A stretch of DNA of 11,146 bases, taken from the NCBI GenBank assembly GCA_035570275.1, contig DATMNI010000450.1, positions 1-11,146 of the forward strand, in the 5' to 3' direction. The notes under the pieces were generated by a model, which was not told where the DNA came from, made no database searches, and worked only from the letters and a program-made list of their open reading frames with translations. Within the stretch, counting starts at the first letter, position 1. Every line of letters begins with the position of its first letter. Below are positions 1 through 6,966 of the stretch, one piece after another. The stretch comes from DATMNI01 sp035570275 (GTDB taxonomy: Bacteria; Acidobacteriota; Terriglobia; Bryobacterales; Bryobacteraceae). The translations under genes and the position numbers were made by a program.

Positions 1-2
1 GG

Positions 3-1976
3 AGTCTAACCTCCGGAGTGATCGGTCACGCGATTACACGCGGCGACGCGTTTGCCGGTGACTATAACTGGGTGCTCTCAGCTTCGGCGCTGAACCAGTT
101 CCGGGTTGGCTATTCCAGGCGCGATCTCAATCAGACGTCCCTGCAGAACGGCGGCATCACGATACCGGGGCTGCCGCAAAATTCCTTCGGATCGGTGTTG
201 CCCGTCTTCGCCGTCGCCGGATTCCAGCAAATCGGTCCGACCACCGCCGCCAACTCCAATTTCACAACCTCCATCACCGAGTTCGTCGATACGTTTACGC
301 TGGTGCGCGGCCGCCACACCATTAAGTTCGGAGCCGACATCCGGCGTGAAGCTCTGGACGTTCTGAACCCGCCCAACCCCACCGGATCGTTCGGCTTCGC
401 CACCACCGGCACCAATAGCGCCGCGGTCTCCGGAAGCGGAAATGCACTGGCCTCGCTGCTTCTGGGGCAGGTGAACGCATTCACCATCGACATCCAAAAG
501 CAGGTGATTCAACCGCGCGCGCACATTGCCGAGTTCTTCATCGGCGACGATTGGAAAGTCTCGCCGCGGCTCACACTCAACATCGGCACCCGCTACACGC
601 TCAACTTCCCATCGACGGAGGTTCACGATCAAGGGGCGGTCTTCAATCTGAGCTCGCAGGTGCTGGACTTTCCTCACACCGCCCGTGCGCTGGAATGTTG
701 CGACTTCGGCCCCCGCGTGGGCCTGGCTTATAAAATTGGCGAAAGCTGGGTGGTTCGCGCCGGCTACGGCATTATCTTCTTTGAGCAGTCCGGCATCACT
801 ACGCCCTTTACGATCCCGCAGTTTCCGTTCGTTCAAACGGTGGGCCAGCAGTCACCGGACAACGTGAACGCCGCGTTCGGTCTGTCGAATGGACCTACGG
901 TTCAAGTTACCGCGCCCAATCCGAATTCCGGTCTGGGACAAGGTGTTTTTGGCGTGGATCGCAATAACGGTTCGGGCTATTCCCAGCAACGGAACTTCAC
1001 CGTTCAAAAAACTATCGGAAAGAACTGGAATGTGGAGGTGTCGTACCTGGGCTCCAAGAACACGCGGCTCGGCATACCCGATGCGAACATCAACCAACTC
1101 CCTTCGCAAGACCTTTCCCTGGGCTCGGCCTTATTGACCAAAGTTGCAAATCCGTACTTCGGGCAGATTCCGGCCGCGTCGTCTCTGGGAGCCGCAACCA
1201 TCGCGCAGCAGCAGCTTTTGCGGCCGTTCCCGCGCTTCACCAACGTGGCGCTGTTCCGTGACAATGTGGGTAACTCCAGCTACAACGCCGCTGCCGTGAA
1301 ACTGGAGAAGCGTTTGTCCCGGGGATTGACCATCAATGCGTCGTACACCTTCTCCAAGTTGCTGGATGACGCTTCCAGCGTCTTCTCGCAGACGATTTTT
1401 ACCGGCCCCGTTCTCAACACTACCGGCGCGGCGGACGCCTACAACCGGCACCTGGAAAAGGATCTGTCGAGTGGCGATATTCCCAAGGTTTTCGCGCTTG
1501 GCTGGGTCTACGAGATTCCTCGCCTCTGGAAAATCTCGGGCTGGCAGATCGCCGGCCTGGTCCGCGTGCAGACGGGCGACACCGTGGCGGTCACCCAGGC
1601 TACCAACAACAACTCAAGCCTGGGCTTTGCCGTGCAAAGGCCCAACCGCATCGGCGACCCCAACCAGATGGGCGACCGCACCGTGGCCAGGTACTTCAAC
1701 ACCGCGGCCTTCAGCGCCGCACCGCAGTTTGTGATTGGAACCAGTTCGCGCAATCCGGTTCGCGGACCAGGGCTTCAAGACGCGGATCTGATGATCGGCA
1801 AGACGTTTCGTATTGCGGAGCGCGTGAACCTGGAATTCCGCGCGGAAGTTTTCAACGTGTCGAACACCCCTCCGTTGAACGATCCCAACGGAAGCTTCGG
1901 CAGCGCGGCCTTCGGTTCCATTACCAGCGCGGGCAATCCCCGCGACTTCGAATTCGTCTGTAAGGTTCGCTTCTAG
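3..1976 (+). CDS. TonB-dependent receptor, Oar-like, 5' partial
   Basis: This is the C-terminal ~658 residues of an outer-membrane TonB-dependent receptor of the acidobacterial Oar-like type. The frame is open to the left edge, so the N-terminal signal peptide, carboxypeptidase-regulatory-like domain and plug lie outside. A GTG at 18 is only an internal codon. What is seen is beta-barrel sequence: repeated amphipathic strands, the family phrases WKVSPRLTLNIGTRY (about residue 185) and FGPRVGLAYKIG, and VVRAGYGIIFFEQ. The last strand carries the NLEFRAEVFNVSNTPPLNDPNGSFGS type motif, and the protein ends in FVCKVRF, a terminal aromatic residue typical of barrel proteins recognised by the BAM machinery. 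The family imports or binds bulky ligands, often carbohydrates or siderophores; the substrate cannot be told here. The downstream genes read the same way but begin 34 bp later with a possible promoter of their own. Confidence 0.92.
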   Translation, partial: SLTSGVIGHAITRGDAFAGDYNWVLSASALNQFRVGYSRRDLNQTSLQNGGITIPGLPQNSFGSVLPVFAVAGFQQIGPTTAANSNFTTSITEFVDTFTLVRGRHTIKFGADIRREALDVLNPPNPTGSFGFATTGTNSAAVSGSGNALASLLLGQVNAFTIDIQKQVIQPRAHIAEFFIGDDWKVSPRLTLNIGTRYTLNFPSTEVHDQGAVFNLSSQVLDFPHTARALECCDFGPRVGLAYKIGESWVVRAGYGIIFFEQSGITTPFTIPQFPFVQTVGQQSPDNVNAAFGLSNGPTVQVTAPNPNSGLGQGVFGVDRNNGSGYSQQRNFTVQKTIGKNWNVEVSYLGSKNTRLGIPDANINQLPSQDLSLGSALLTKVANPYFGQIPAASSLGAATIAQQQLLRPFPRFTNVALFRDNVGNSSYNAAAVKLEKRLSRGLTINASYTFSKLLDDASSVFSQTIFTGPVLNTTGAADAYNRHLEKDLSSGDIPKVFALGWVYEIPRLWKISGWQIAGLVRVQTGDTVAVTQATNNNSSLGFAVQRPNRIGDPNQMGDRTVARYFNTAAFSAAPQFVIGTSSRNPVRGPGLQDADLMIGKTFRIAERVNLEFRAEVFNVSNTPPLNDPNGSFGSAAFGSITSAGNPRDFEFVCKVRF

Positions 1977-2006
1977 CTCTCAGCTTTCTAGATCCCAGGC
2001 TGACGC

Positions 2007-2012
2007 TACAAT
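2007..2012 (+). promoter_or_regulatory. possible -10 box (TACAAT) for the molybdopterin-fold/regulator cluster
   Basis: TACAAT lies between the receptor stop and the next gene and overlaps the first possible ATG (2011). The best -35-like element, TTTCTA at 1985-1990 (16-bp spacer), is poor. If this box is used, transcription would start near 2019, and translation would have to begin at the second ATG (2023) on an almost leaderless message. Sequence likeness only. Confidence 0.25.
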
Positions 2013-2541
2013 GGTGAGGGTCATGTATACAAGACGCTGGTTGCTTTTGGGGCTTCTGGCAGCGGGCCTTCTGCCGGCGCAGGACGGGCCGCCATCAGTC
2101 GCGGGTACATCGGTCCCGGTCACATCGGTACAGGTTTCCGGAGCGGTCAAGCAGGCGCTGACGCTGTCCGCCGACGATCTCGCCAAAATGCCCCGCGCAT
2201 CCGTGCGTACCACGAACAACGGCATCGAGACCGTCTATGAGGGCGTCTGGCTCCATGAAGTATTAAAACGGGCCGGCGTTCCGCAGGGCAGTGAACTGCG
2301 CGGCAAGGCGCTGGCGAGCTATGTGCTCGCCGAAGCGCAGGATGGCTATCAAGTCGTGTTCTCGCTCGGCGAACTGGATCCGGCTTTTATCGACAACCAG
2401 ATTCTGCTGGCCGATACCGCCAATGGCAAGCCCCTGTTCGGCGCCCAGGGCCGGTTCCGCCTGGTTGTGCCGAAGGACAAACCGGGGGCACGGTCGGTCC
2501 GCATGCTGACCAGGCTCGAAGTGGTTCAGGTGAGGAAGTAA
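2011..2541 (+). CDS. exported sulfite-oxidase-type molybdopterin-fold protein lacking cysteine
   Basis: The 176-residue product has an N-terminal hydrophobic signal (RRWLLLGLLAAGLLPAQ, probable cleavage after about residue 23), so it is likely periplasmic. The rest resembles the compact oxidoreductase molybdopterin-binding fold (PF00174 type): VQVSGAV start, LSADDLAKMPR, YEGVWLHEVLKRAGVP, DGYQVVFSLGELDP, NGKPLFGAQGRFRLVVPKDKPGARSVR and a closing strand. In catalytic members a conserved cysteine holds the molybdenum; here there is no cysteine anywhere in the protein. It may therefore bind a pterin or another ligand without redox catalysis, or use different ligands. Start choice is uncertain: ATG 2011 has no clear Shine-Dalgarno, and ATG 2023 follows GAGGG at only 2 nt. 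The stop is 4 bp before the HTH-PBP regulator, whose ribosome site lies inside this gene's 3' end, so the two are probably translated from one message. Confidence 0.8.
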   Translation: MVRVMYTRRWLLLGLLAAGLLPAQDGPPSVAGTSVPVTSVQVSGAVKQALTLSADDLAKMPRASVRTTNNGIETVYEGVWLHEVLKRAGVPQGSELRGKALASYVLAEAQDGYQVVFSLGELDPAFIDNQILLADTANGKPLFGAQGRFRLVVPKDKPGARSVRMLTRLEVVQVRK

Positions 2542-2545
2542 TGCC

Positions 2546-3667
2546 GTGAAGCCGCGTGTTGAGAACCGGCTCGCCGAGATTCGAAAGAGCCGAGGCCTGG
2601 GTGCATCCGACCTGGCGCGTCGCGTGCAGGTGAGCCGCCCGACGATATACGCGATCGAAGCCGGGACGTACGTTCCCAATACCGAAGTCGCGTTGAATCT
2701 TGCGCGCGAGTTGGAGGTGACGGTCGAAGAGCTGTTTTCGCTGGAGGCCGGGTCGCACCAGTCGCCCGAGACACTAGCCGCCGAGGTGCTCAGCGCGGCG
2801 CCGCCGGCCAAAGGGCAGCCCGTGCGTATCTGCCAGATCGGTTCGCGCTGGGTCAGCGTTCCGGTCAGCGCCTCGCCGTATTACATGCCGGAGGCCGATG
2901 GCATCATCAAGCGCACAGGCCGGACCAACGGCCGTGCGGACCTGGTGGTGTTCGCCAGGGAAGAAGCCTCTCAGAAACGGCTGGTCCTGGCTGGGTGCGA
3001 CCCGGCCACGGGTCTGCTTTGCCGGATGGTGGAAAAAGTCAGCGGCGTGGAAATCGTCTCCGCCGCCGCTTCCAGTGAGCTGGCACTCAGATGGCTCAGT
3101 GAAGGCAAGGTGCACATCGCCGGTTCCCATCTGGAAGATCCGAAGACCGGCGAATTCAATCTGCCCTTCCTGCGCGGGAAATATCCGGATGAGGACTTCA
3201 GCGTGGTGACGTTTGCGCGCTGGGAAGAAGGACTGGTCGTGGCGCCGGAGAATCCCAAGGCCATTCACAAGATCGAAGACCTGGCCCGGAAGAATGTCCG
3301 CTTCGTAAATCGGGAACCCGGCTCGGGAAGCCGCGCCCTGTTGGACAAACGGCTGGAGAAAGCCGGCATCGAAGGGCATCGGGTCAGGGGATACGACCGG
3401 GTCGCTTACGGTCACCTGGCGGCTGCTTATTGTGTGGTGTCCCTTGAGGCAGATGTTTGCCTGGCCACGCGATCTGCCGCTCAAACCTTCGGTTTGGATT
3501 TCATGCCGCTGCATAGCGAGCGCTACGATCTGGTGATGCTCAAGCGTACCGCCGATCTGCCGGCCGTCAAGGCGTTCCTGGATGTTTTGCAGCGCGCCGC
3601 CTTGCGCCGCAAGCTCGAGGTCCTGGCTGGTTATGACACTTCGGATACCGGAGCGCTGGTTGCTTAA
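2546..3667 (+). CDS. XRE-family HTH regulator fused to a molybdate-type periplasmic-binding-like domain
   Basis: This 373-residue protein has two parts. Residues about 5-66 are a Cro/C1-type helix-turn-helix (NRLAEIRKSRGLGASDLARR, VSRPTIYAIEAG as recognition segment, VPNTEVALNLARELEVTVEELF). After a linker, residues about 92-365 form a PBP-like domain of the COG1910/PF12727 type, with AGSHLEDPKTGEFN at about 192, the ligand-loop-like NREPGSGSRALLD at about 256-267, and GYDTSDTG near the end. It lacks a signal peptide, so the binding domain is cytoplasmic and serves as a sensor. Homologues of this layout are linked to molybdate or tungstate uptake and molybdopterin genes; the ligand here is inferred. 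The GTG start (2546) is supported by the strong AGGTGAGGAAG at 2528-2538; the nearby ATG at 2541 reads into a stop after two codons. It sits between a molybdopterin-fold gene and a di-heme enzyme gene, and probably regulates this cluster. Confidence 0.9.
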   Translation: MKPRVENRLAEIRKSRGLGASDLARRVQVSRPTIYAIEAGTYVPNTEVALNLARELEVTVEELFSLEAGSHQSPETLAAEVLSAAPPAKGQPVRICQIGSRWVSVPVSASPYYMPEADGIIKRTGRTNGRADLVVFAREEASQKRLVLAGCDPATGLLCRMVEKVSGVEIVSAAASSELALRWLSEGKVHIAGSHLEDPKTGEFNLPFLRGKYPDEDFSVVTFARWEEGLVVAPENPKAIHKIEDLARKNVRFVNREPGSGSRALLDKRLEKAGIEGHRVRGYDRVAYGHLAAAYCVVSLEADVCLATRSAAQTFGLDFMPLHSERYDLVMLKRTADLPAVKAFLDVLQRAALRRKLEVLAGYDTSDTGALVA

Positions 3668-4784
3668 TAGGTGGCCTAAGAGGTTGCCTGGGCGCTGCGC
3701 CGCCGGGTTCTTGATCGCAGTGGGCCTGATGGGCGCCGATTTCGATTGGAATCTGCCCGCCGGTTTCCCGCGACCGGCAGTGCCGTCCGACAATCCGATG
3801 AGCGCAGCCAAGGTCGAGCTTGGCCGCTACCTGTTCTACGACAAACGGATGTCGGTAAACGGAAAGGAATCCTGCGCGAGCTGTCATCGCCAGGAACTGG
3901 CTTTTACGGACGGCCGCGCGCGCGCCGAAGGCACGACCGGGCAACTCCACCCGCGCAGCAGTATGAGCCTGGTGAATGTGGCGTACGCACCGCGATTGAC
4001 CTGGGCAGACGCGGCGCTGGCATCGCTGGAAGAGCAGGCGCTGATCCCCATGCTGGGTGAAGATCCCATCGAGCTCGGCCTGAAGGGTCACGAGCAGGAA
4101 TTGCTGGCCGGACTACGCCGCGATCCCCTTTACCAAAGACTGTTTCCGGCAGCATTTCCAGATGACGCCGAGGCCTTCACTCTCTCTAATGTAACCAAGG
4201 CCATCGCGGCCTTTGAACGCACCATCGTTTCCATGCGGTCGCCGTACGACCGCTATCGCTGGGGCGGTGACGCCTCCGCCATTTCCGATGCCGCCAAACG
4301 CGGCGAGCTTCTCTTTTTCTCAAGCGAGCGCGCGGGCTGCTTTCAGTGCCACGCCGGATGGAATTTCAGCGGAGGCGTTCGATTCGAAGGAAGCGACGAG
4401 GCGGGACGCGAAAACGACCCTCGCGGCGGCTTCTTCAACACCGGCGTGGCCGTTTACGCCGCGCCCAATCGCGGACTCTACGAACGCACTCAGCGAACCG
4501 GGGACATCGGCAAGTTCCGCGCGCCCTCGTTGAGGAACGTCGTCCTCACCGCGCCGTATATGCACGACGGAAGCCTGGCGACGCTGGAGGAGGTGATCGA
4601 CCATTACGCGGCCGGGGGCAGGCTGGACCATCCGAACAAGTCGCGAATCCTGCGTCCGTTCCGTGTGACGGATGGTGACAAACGCGACCTGGTCGAATTC
4701 CTGAAATCGCTCACCGACCAGGACCTGCTTCACGACGCTCGGTGGAGCGACCCCTGGCCGCTAGTGAAAAACGACCGGCAGTGA
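3633..4784 (+). CDS. MauG/MbnH-type di-heme cytochrome c enzyme
   Basis: Exported di-heme protein of the bacterial cytochrome c peroxidase/MauG superfamily, closest in pattern to the MbnH family. A signal peptide (basic NRWPKR, then AAGFLIAVGLMGA) precedes the family opening WNLPAGFPRPAVPSDNPM. Heme motifs are CASCH (residues about 81-85) and CFQCH (about 236-240). Other family marks are KVELGRYLFYDKRMS, the SMSLVNVAY segment, SPYDRY, APSLRNVVLTAPYMHDGSL (about 303-316) and SLTDQDLLHDARWSDPWP at the end. MauG oxidises tryptophans of methylamine dehydrogenase and MbnH oxidises a tryptophan of its partner MbnP; no MbnP gene is in this window. Start: ATG 3633 is taken, overlapping the regulator by 35 nt. 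TTG 3660 is a good rival, with GGAG at 3650-3653 (6-nt spacing) and a better-sized signal peptide. An ATG at 3582 is too deep inside the regulator. The last 14 codons are part of a tandem repeat that continues past the stop. Confidence 0.9.
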   Translation: MTLRIPERWLLNRWPKRLPGRCAAGFLIAVGLMGADFDWNLPAGFPRPAVPSDNPMSAAKVELGRYLFYDKRMSVNGKESCASCHRQELAFTDGRARAEGTTGQLHPRSSMSLVNVAYAPRLTWADAALASLEEQALIPMLGEDPIELGLKGHEQELLAGLRRDPLYQRLFPAAFPDDAEAFTLSNVTKAIAAFERTIVSMRSPYDRYRWGGDASAISDAAKRGELLFFSSERAGCFQCHAGWNFSGGVRFEGSDEAGRENDPRGGFFNTGVAVYAAPNRGLYERTQRTGDIGKFRAPSLRNVVLTAPYMHDGSLATLEEVIDHYAAGGRLDHPNKSRILRPFRVTDGDKRDLVEFLKSLTDQDLLHDARWSDPWPLVKNDRQ

Positions 4785-4934
4785 AAAGCGGCTGGCAGTG
4801 AAAAGCCCAGGCGGTGGAGCGACCCTTGGCCGCTAGTGAAAAACGACCGGCAGTGAAAATCGGCTGGCGGTGAAAAGCCCAGGCGGTGAAAAACGACCAG
4901 CAGTGAAAAGCGGCCGGCGGTGAAAAGCCCGAGC
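4741..4934 (+). repeat. nested tandem repeat, 72-bp units of 16-17 bp sub-repeats
   Basis: Three tandem units: 4741-4812 and 4813-4884 are both 72 bp and differ at 3 positions; 4885-4934 is a 50-bp copy lacking 22 bp near its start. Within them GTGAAAA recurs nine times (starts 4764, 4781, 4798, 4836, 4853, 4870, 4886, 4903, 4920), mostly at 16-17 bp spacing, each followed by a variant of CGnCYGGC. The first unit contains the final codons and stop (4782-4784) of the di-heme gene; the second repeats that coding stretch and stop in the same frame, since 72 is a multiple of 3. The array fills the gap between two convergent genes. It looks like a minisatellite grown by slippage from the gene end. 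A binding or RNA role is possible but not shown. Confidence 0.93.
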
Positions 4935-4954
4935 ACCTCGAAATGATGGGAAGT

Positions 4955-5161
4955 CTAGTCTTTTTGGAGCATCACTTCGGTCGACTTGATGACCACGGTG
5001 ACCTTGTCTCCCTTCTTGAGACTAAGCTGTTCCGCGCTGCGGCGCGTGATCACGCTCTCGATCTGGTTCTTGCCGATTTTGACGACGACATGGGCCATGA
5101 TATCCCCTAGCGTCACTTCGACGACTTTTCCTTCGAGCTGGTTTCGCGCTGAAATGGGCAT
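4955..5161 (-). CDS. Mop/TOBE-domain molybdate (molybdopterin) binding protein
   Basis: A 68-residue single TOBE domain of the Mop type: MPISARNQLEGKVVEVTLGD opens it, followed by AHVVVKIGKNQIESVITRRSAEQLSLKKGDKVTVVIKSTEVML, which covers the whole fold. Family members assemble as hexamers of OB folds that bind molybdate or tungstate in the cytoplasm; the same domain regulates ModE and closes ModC. Length matches free-standing Mop proteins. The ATG is fixed by the conserved N-terminus; no clear Shine-Dalgarno precedes it, and a TTGGCA at 5192-5197 (minus strand) is a weak -35 candidate without a good -10. The gene faces the di-heme enzyme across the tandem repeat, and lies 55 bp downstream of the permease remnant on the same strand. 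It supports a molybdenum theme for this neighbourhood. Confidence 0.93.
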   Translation of the reverse strand: MPISARNQLEGKVVEVTLGDIMAHVVVKIGKNQIESVITRRSAEQLSLKKGDKVTVVIKSTEVMLQKD

Positions 5162-5216
5162 GATCTAAGAATGCCACGGAAGGCAGCCAACTGCCAAGGG
5201 CCGCGATGCTTAAACG

Positions 5217-5819
5217 TTACTCGTTCCGCAGCGCCACGGCCGGATCGATACGCATTGCCCGCCGGCCCGGAAAATAGCAGGCGGCCAGCGCGGTCGCCAG
5301 CAGCAGCGCGGCTACGGCAAAGTACGTCGGCACGTCAAACGGCTGGATGCCGAACAGCATGGCCGTGAAGTAGCGAGAGAGCCACCACGCACCCAGCGCG
5401 CCCGAGGCGAGGCCGGCCAACACCGGCCGCATCCCCTGGACGAGCGCCATCCGCAGAATGCTGCGGCCGCTTGCTCCCAGCGCCACGCGGAGCCCGATCT
5501 CCGCCGTGCGGCGGCTCATCGAATACGAGAACACTCCGTAAATGCCGGTGGTCGCCAGCAGCAGCGCCAGGCCGCTGAACACGCCCAGCAGAATGGTGTT
5601 GAACCGCTGCGGCGCGACGGACCGGTGGACCACTTCTTCGAACGAGCGCACGTCGGCAATCGGCAGATTCGGGTCCAGGCCGGCGACGATGGATCGAACC
5701 GTGGGCAGCAGCGCCAGCGGATTGCCGCGGGCATGGACCACGAACTGCATGCTTTCCAAACTGCCGCCTCCAGAGGTGGTATACTCTTGGCGCGACGGGT
5801 GATCGCTTATTTTCAGAGT
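5217..5819 (-). pseudogene. 5'-truncated ADOP/MacB-type ABC transporter permease remnant
   Basis: About 200 codons of the C-terminus of an FtsX/MacB-type permease of the acidobacterial duplicated orphan permease kind, which is normally around 800 residues. Seen are the end of the periplasmic MacB-like domain (MQFVVHARGNPLALLPTVRS, LDPNLPIADVRSFEEVV), then the FtsX domain with three membrane segments: FNTILLGVFSGLALLLATTG, the GMRPVLAGLASGALGAWWL region, and YFAVAALLLATALAACYF. It also has the SRRTAEIGLRVALGAS coupling motif and the usual ending PGRRAMRIDPAVALRNE. The frame stays open upstream of the first ATG (5759) to an in-frame TGA at 5820-5822, with family-like sequence to about 5800, and nothing further upstream matches. 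The gene is therefore cut off at its 5' end, and the next gene on the other strand starts 60 bp away. A short product from ATG 5759 would hardly be a working permease. Confidence 0.8.
5777..5785 (+). promoter_or_regulatory. extended -10 promoter candidate for the PIN-TRAM/ispD/ispF operon
   Basis: TGGTATACT is a TGn-extended -10 (TATACT at 5780-5785). No good -35 stands at 16-18 bp, which extended -10 promoters tolerate. Predicted transcription start is near 5792, giving a leader of about 90 nt before the TTG start at 5882. The box lies inside the truncated permease remnant, on the opposite strand. Confidence 0.45.
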
Positions 5820-5867
5820 TCATGTTGCCGGTTATTGAGTCGATTTCCGAATCTCTGTACTCACCCT

Positions 5868-5876
5868 AAGGGGGTG
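5868..5876 (+). promoter_or_regulatory. ribosome binding site fixing the TTG start at 5882
   Basis: AAGGGGGTG is the only purine-rich site near the gene start; its G run ends 7 nt before TTG 5882. The GTG inside it (5874) is in another frame, and the frame has no better start, so this site decides the TTG. Confidence 0.6.
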
Positions 5877-5881
5877 CTGGT

Positions 5882-6961
5882 TTGCTCGATCTGTTCATTG
5901 TTCGCGCTATTTTCATCCTGGTTCTGGCGGCTTCCGCATATGCCCTACACCCATTTCAATCCGATCCGCGGCTGGCAGCCGCCAGCGGGTTCGTCTTCGG
6001 CTGCGGCATTATTTTCTTCGAGATCCGCCTGGAGCGTGTCAGCCTCAAGCGGCTCATAGGCGCGGCCGCCGGGTCGGTTTTGGGAATCGTAGGCGCCTTC
6101 TTTATGTCGCTGGTGCTGGCCAGGGCGTCCAACGATCCGTTCCTGCCGGTCTGTCTGCTGCTGCTGATGACTTACGTCGGTCTGATCGTCGGGGCCAACA
6201 AGGGCGACATGCTGAACCTGTCGGCTCTGGGCGGCGTTTTCGGCGGCGAAAAATCGTCGAAGAAGAGCTTCAAAATACTGGACACCAGCGTCATCATCGA
6301 TGGCCGGATCGCCGATATCGCTGAAACCGGTTTTCTCGACGGCGTGCTGGTGATTCCGCAATTCGTGCTCCGCGAATTGCAACTGGTGGCCGATTCTGCC
6401 GATTCCATGAAGCGCAACCGGGGCCGGCGGGGCCTCGACATTCTGCAGCGCATTCAGAAGATGCCCCACCTCAACGTGCAGATTGTGGAAGAGGACTTCC
6501 CCAACGTGCGCGAAGTGGATATGAAGCTCATCGAGCTGGCCAAGGTCTTCGATTGCAAGGTGGTCACCAACGATTTCAACCTCAACAAAGTGGCGCAGCT
6601 TCACGGCGTCGAGGTGCTGAACATCAATGAGCTGGCCAATTCGCTCAAGCCCATCGTGCTGCCGGGCGAAGCCATGCGGGTCTTCATCCTGAAGGAAGGC
6701 AAAGAATACAACCAGGGAGTGGCCTACCTGGATGACGGCACCATGGTGGTGGTGGATAACGCCAAGAAGATGATCTCGAAGACCATCGATATCTCCGTCA
6801 CCAGCGTGCTGCAGACCACCGCCGGCAAGATGATTTTCGGTAAGTTCGACGAACGTACGCACGTGGCCACGGCTCCCGAGCGGCATGACCGGCCGGTGCG
6901 CAAGAGCGATCCTCAGCCCATGACGAACGTCGCGCCCGAGAAAACCACGATAGAATCGTAG
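5882..6961 (+). CDS. membrane-anchored PIN-TRAM domain protein (YacL-like)
   Basis: A 359-residue protein of the YacL/PIN-TRAM family. The first ~105 residues hold four hydrophobic segments (about 4-21, 32-48, 58-80, 86-104), so it is tied to the inner membrane. The PIN nuclease-like domain follows at about 130-250, with acidic residues expected for metal binding: D134 and D140 in KILDTSVIIDGRIADI, E165 in FVLRELQLVADS, D186 in RRGLDIL, D213, and D231 in TNDFNLNKVA. A TRAM RNA-binding domain covers about 258-320 (PGEAMRVFILKEGKEYNQGV, YLDDGTMVVVDNA, SVLQTTAGKMIFGK), and a charged tail ends it. Substrate is unknown; RNA cleavage is a family-based guess. Start is TTG 5882, chosen from AAGGGGGTG at 5868. 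Its stop overlaps or abuts ispD. Placement before ispD-ispF is also seen in Bacillus, where yacL precedes them, so the order is conserved. Confidence 0.93.
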   Translation: MLDLFIVRAIFILVLAASAYALHPFQSDPRLAAASGFVFGCGIIFFEIRLERVSLKRLIGAAAGSVLGIVGAFFMSLVLARASNDPFLPVCLLLLMTYVGLIVGANKGDMLNLSALGGVFGGEKSSKKSFKILDTSVIIDGRIADIAETGFLDGVLVIPQFVLRELQLVADSADSMKRNRGRRGLDILQRIQKMPHLNVQIVEEDFPNVREVDMKLIELAKVFDCKVVTNDFNLNKVAQLHGVEVLNINELANSLKPIVLPGEAMRVFILKEGKEYNQGVAYLDDGTMVVVDNAKKMISKTIDISVTSVLQTTAGKMIFGKFDERTHVATAPERHDRPVRKSDPQPMTNVAPEKTTIES

Positions 6962-6966
6962 TGCAC

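Noticed and set aside
2774..3811. Long minus-strand frame (345 codons) opposite the HTH-PBP regulator
   Set aside because: Antisense shadow of a clear HTH-PBP gene, with no family motifs.
4741..4934. CRISPR array
   Set aside because: Sub-repeats follow each other directly with no unique spacers of constant length, and no cas gene is near.
4730..4936. Minus-strand 68-codon frame across the tandem repeat (FHCRSFFTSGQGSLHR repeated)
   Set aside because: It is open only because the repeat period is a multiple of three; there is no ribosome site or family likeness, and the plus strand explains the first unit as coding.
5945..6886. Long minus-strand frame (313 codons) opposite the PIN-TRAM gene
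   Set aside because: It is a shadow frame rich in H, D and Q; the plus strand has full PIN and TRAM domains.
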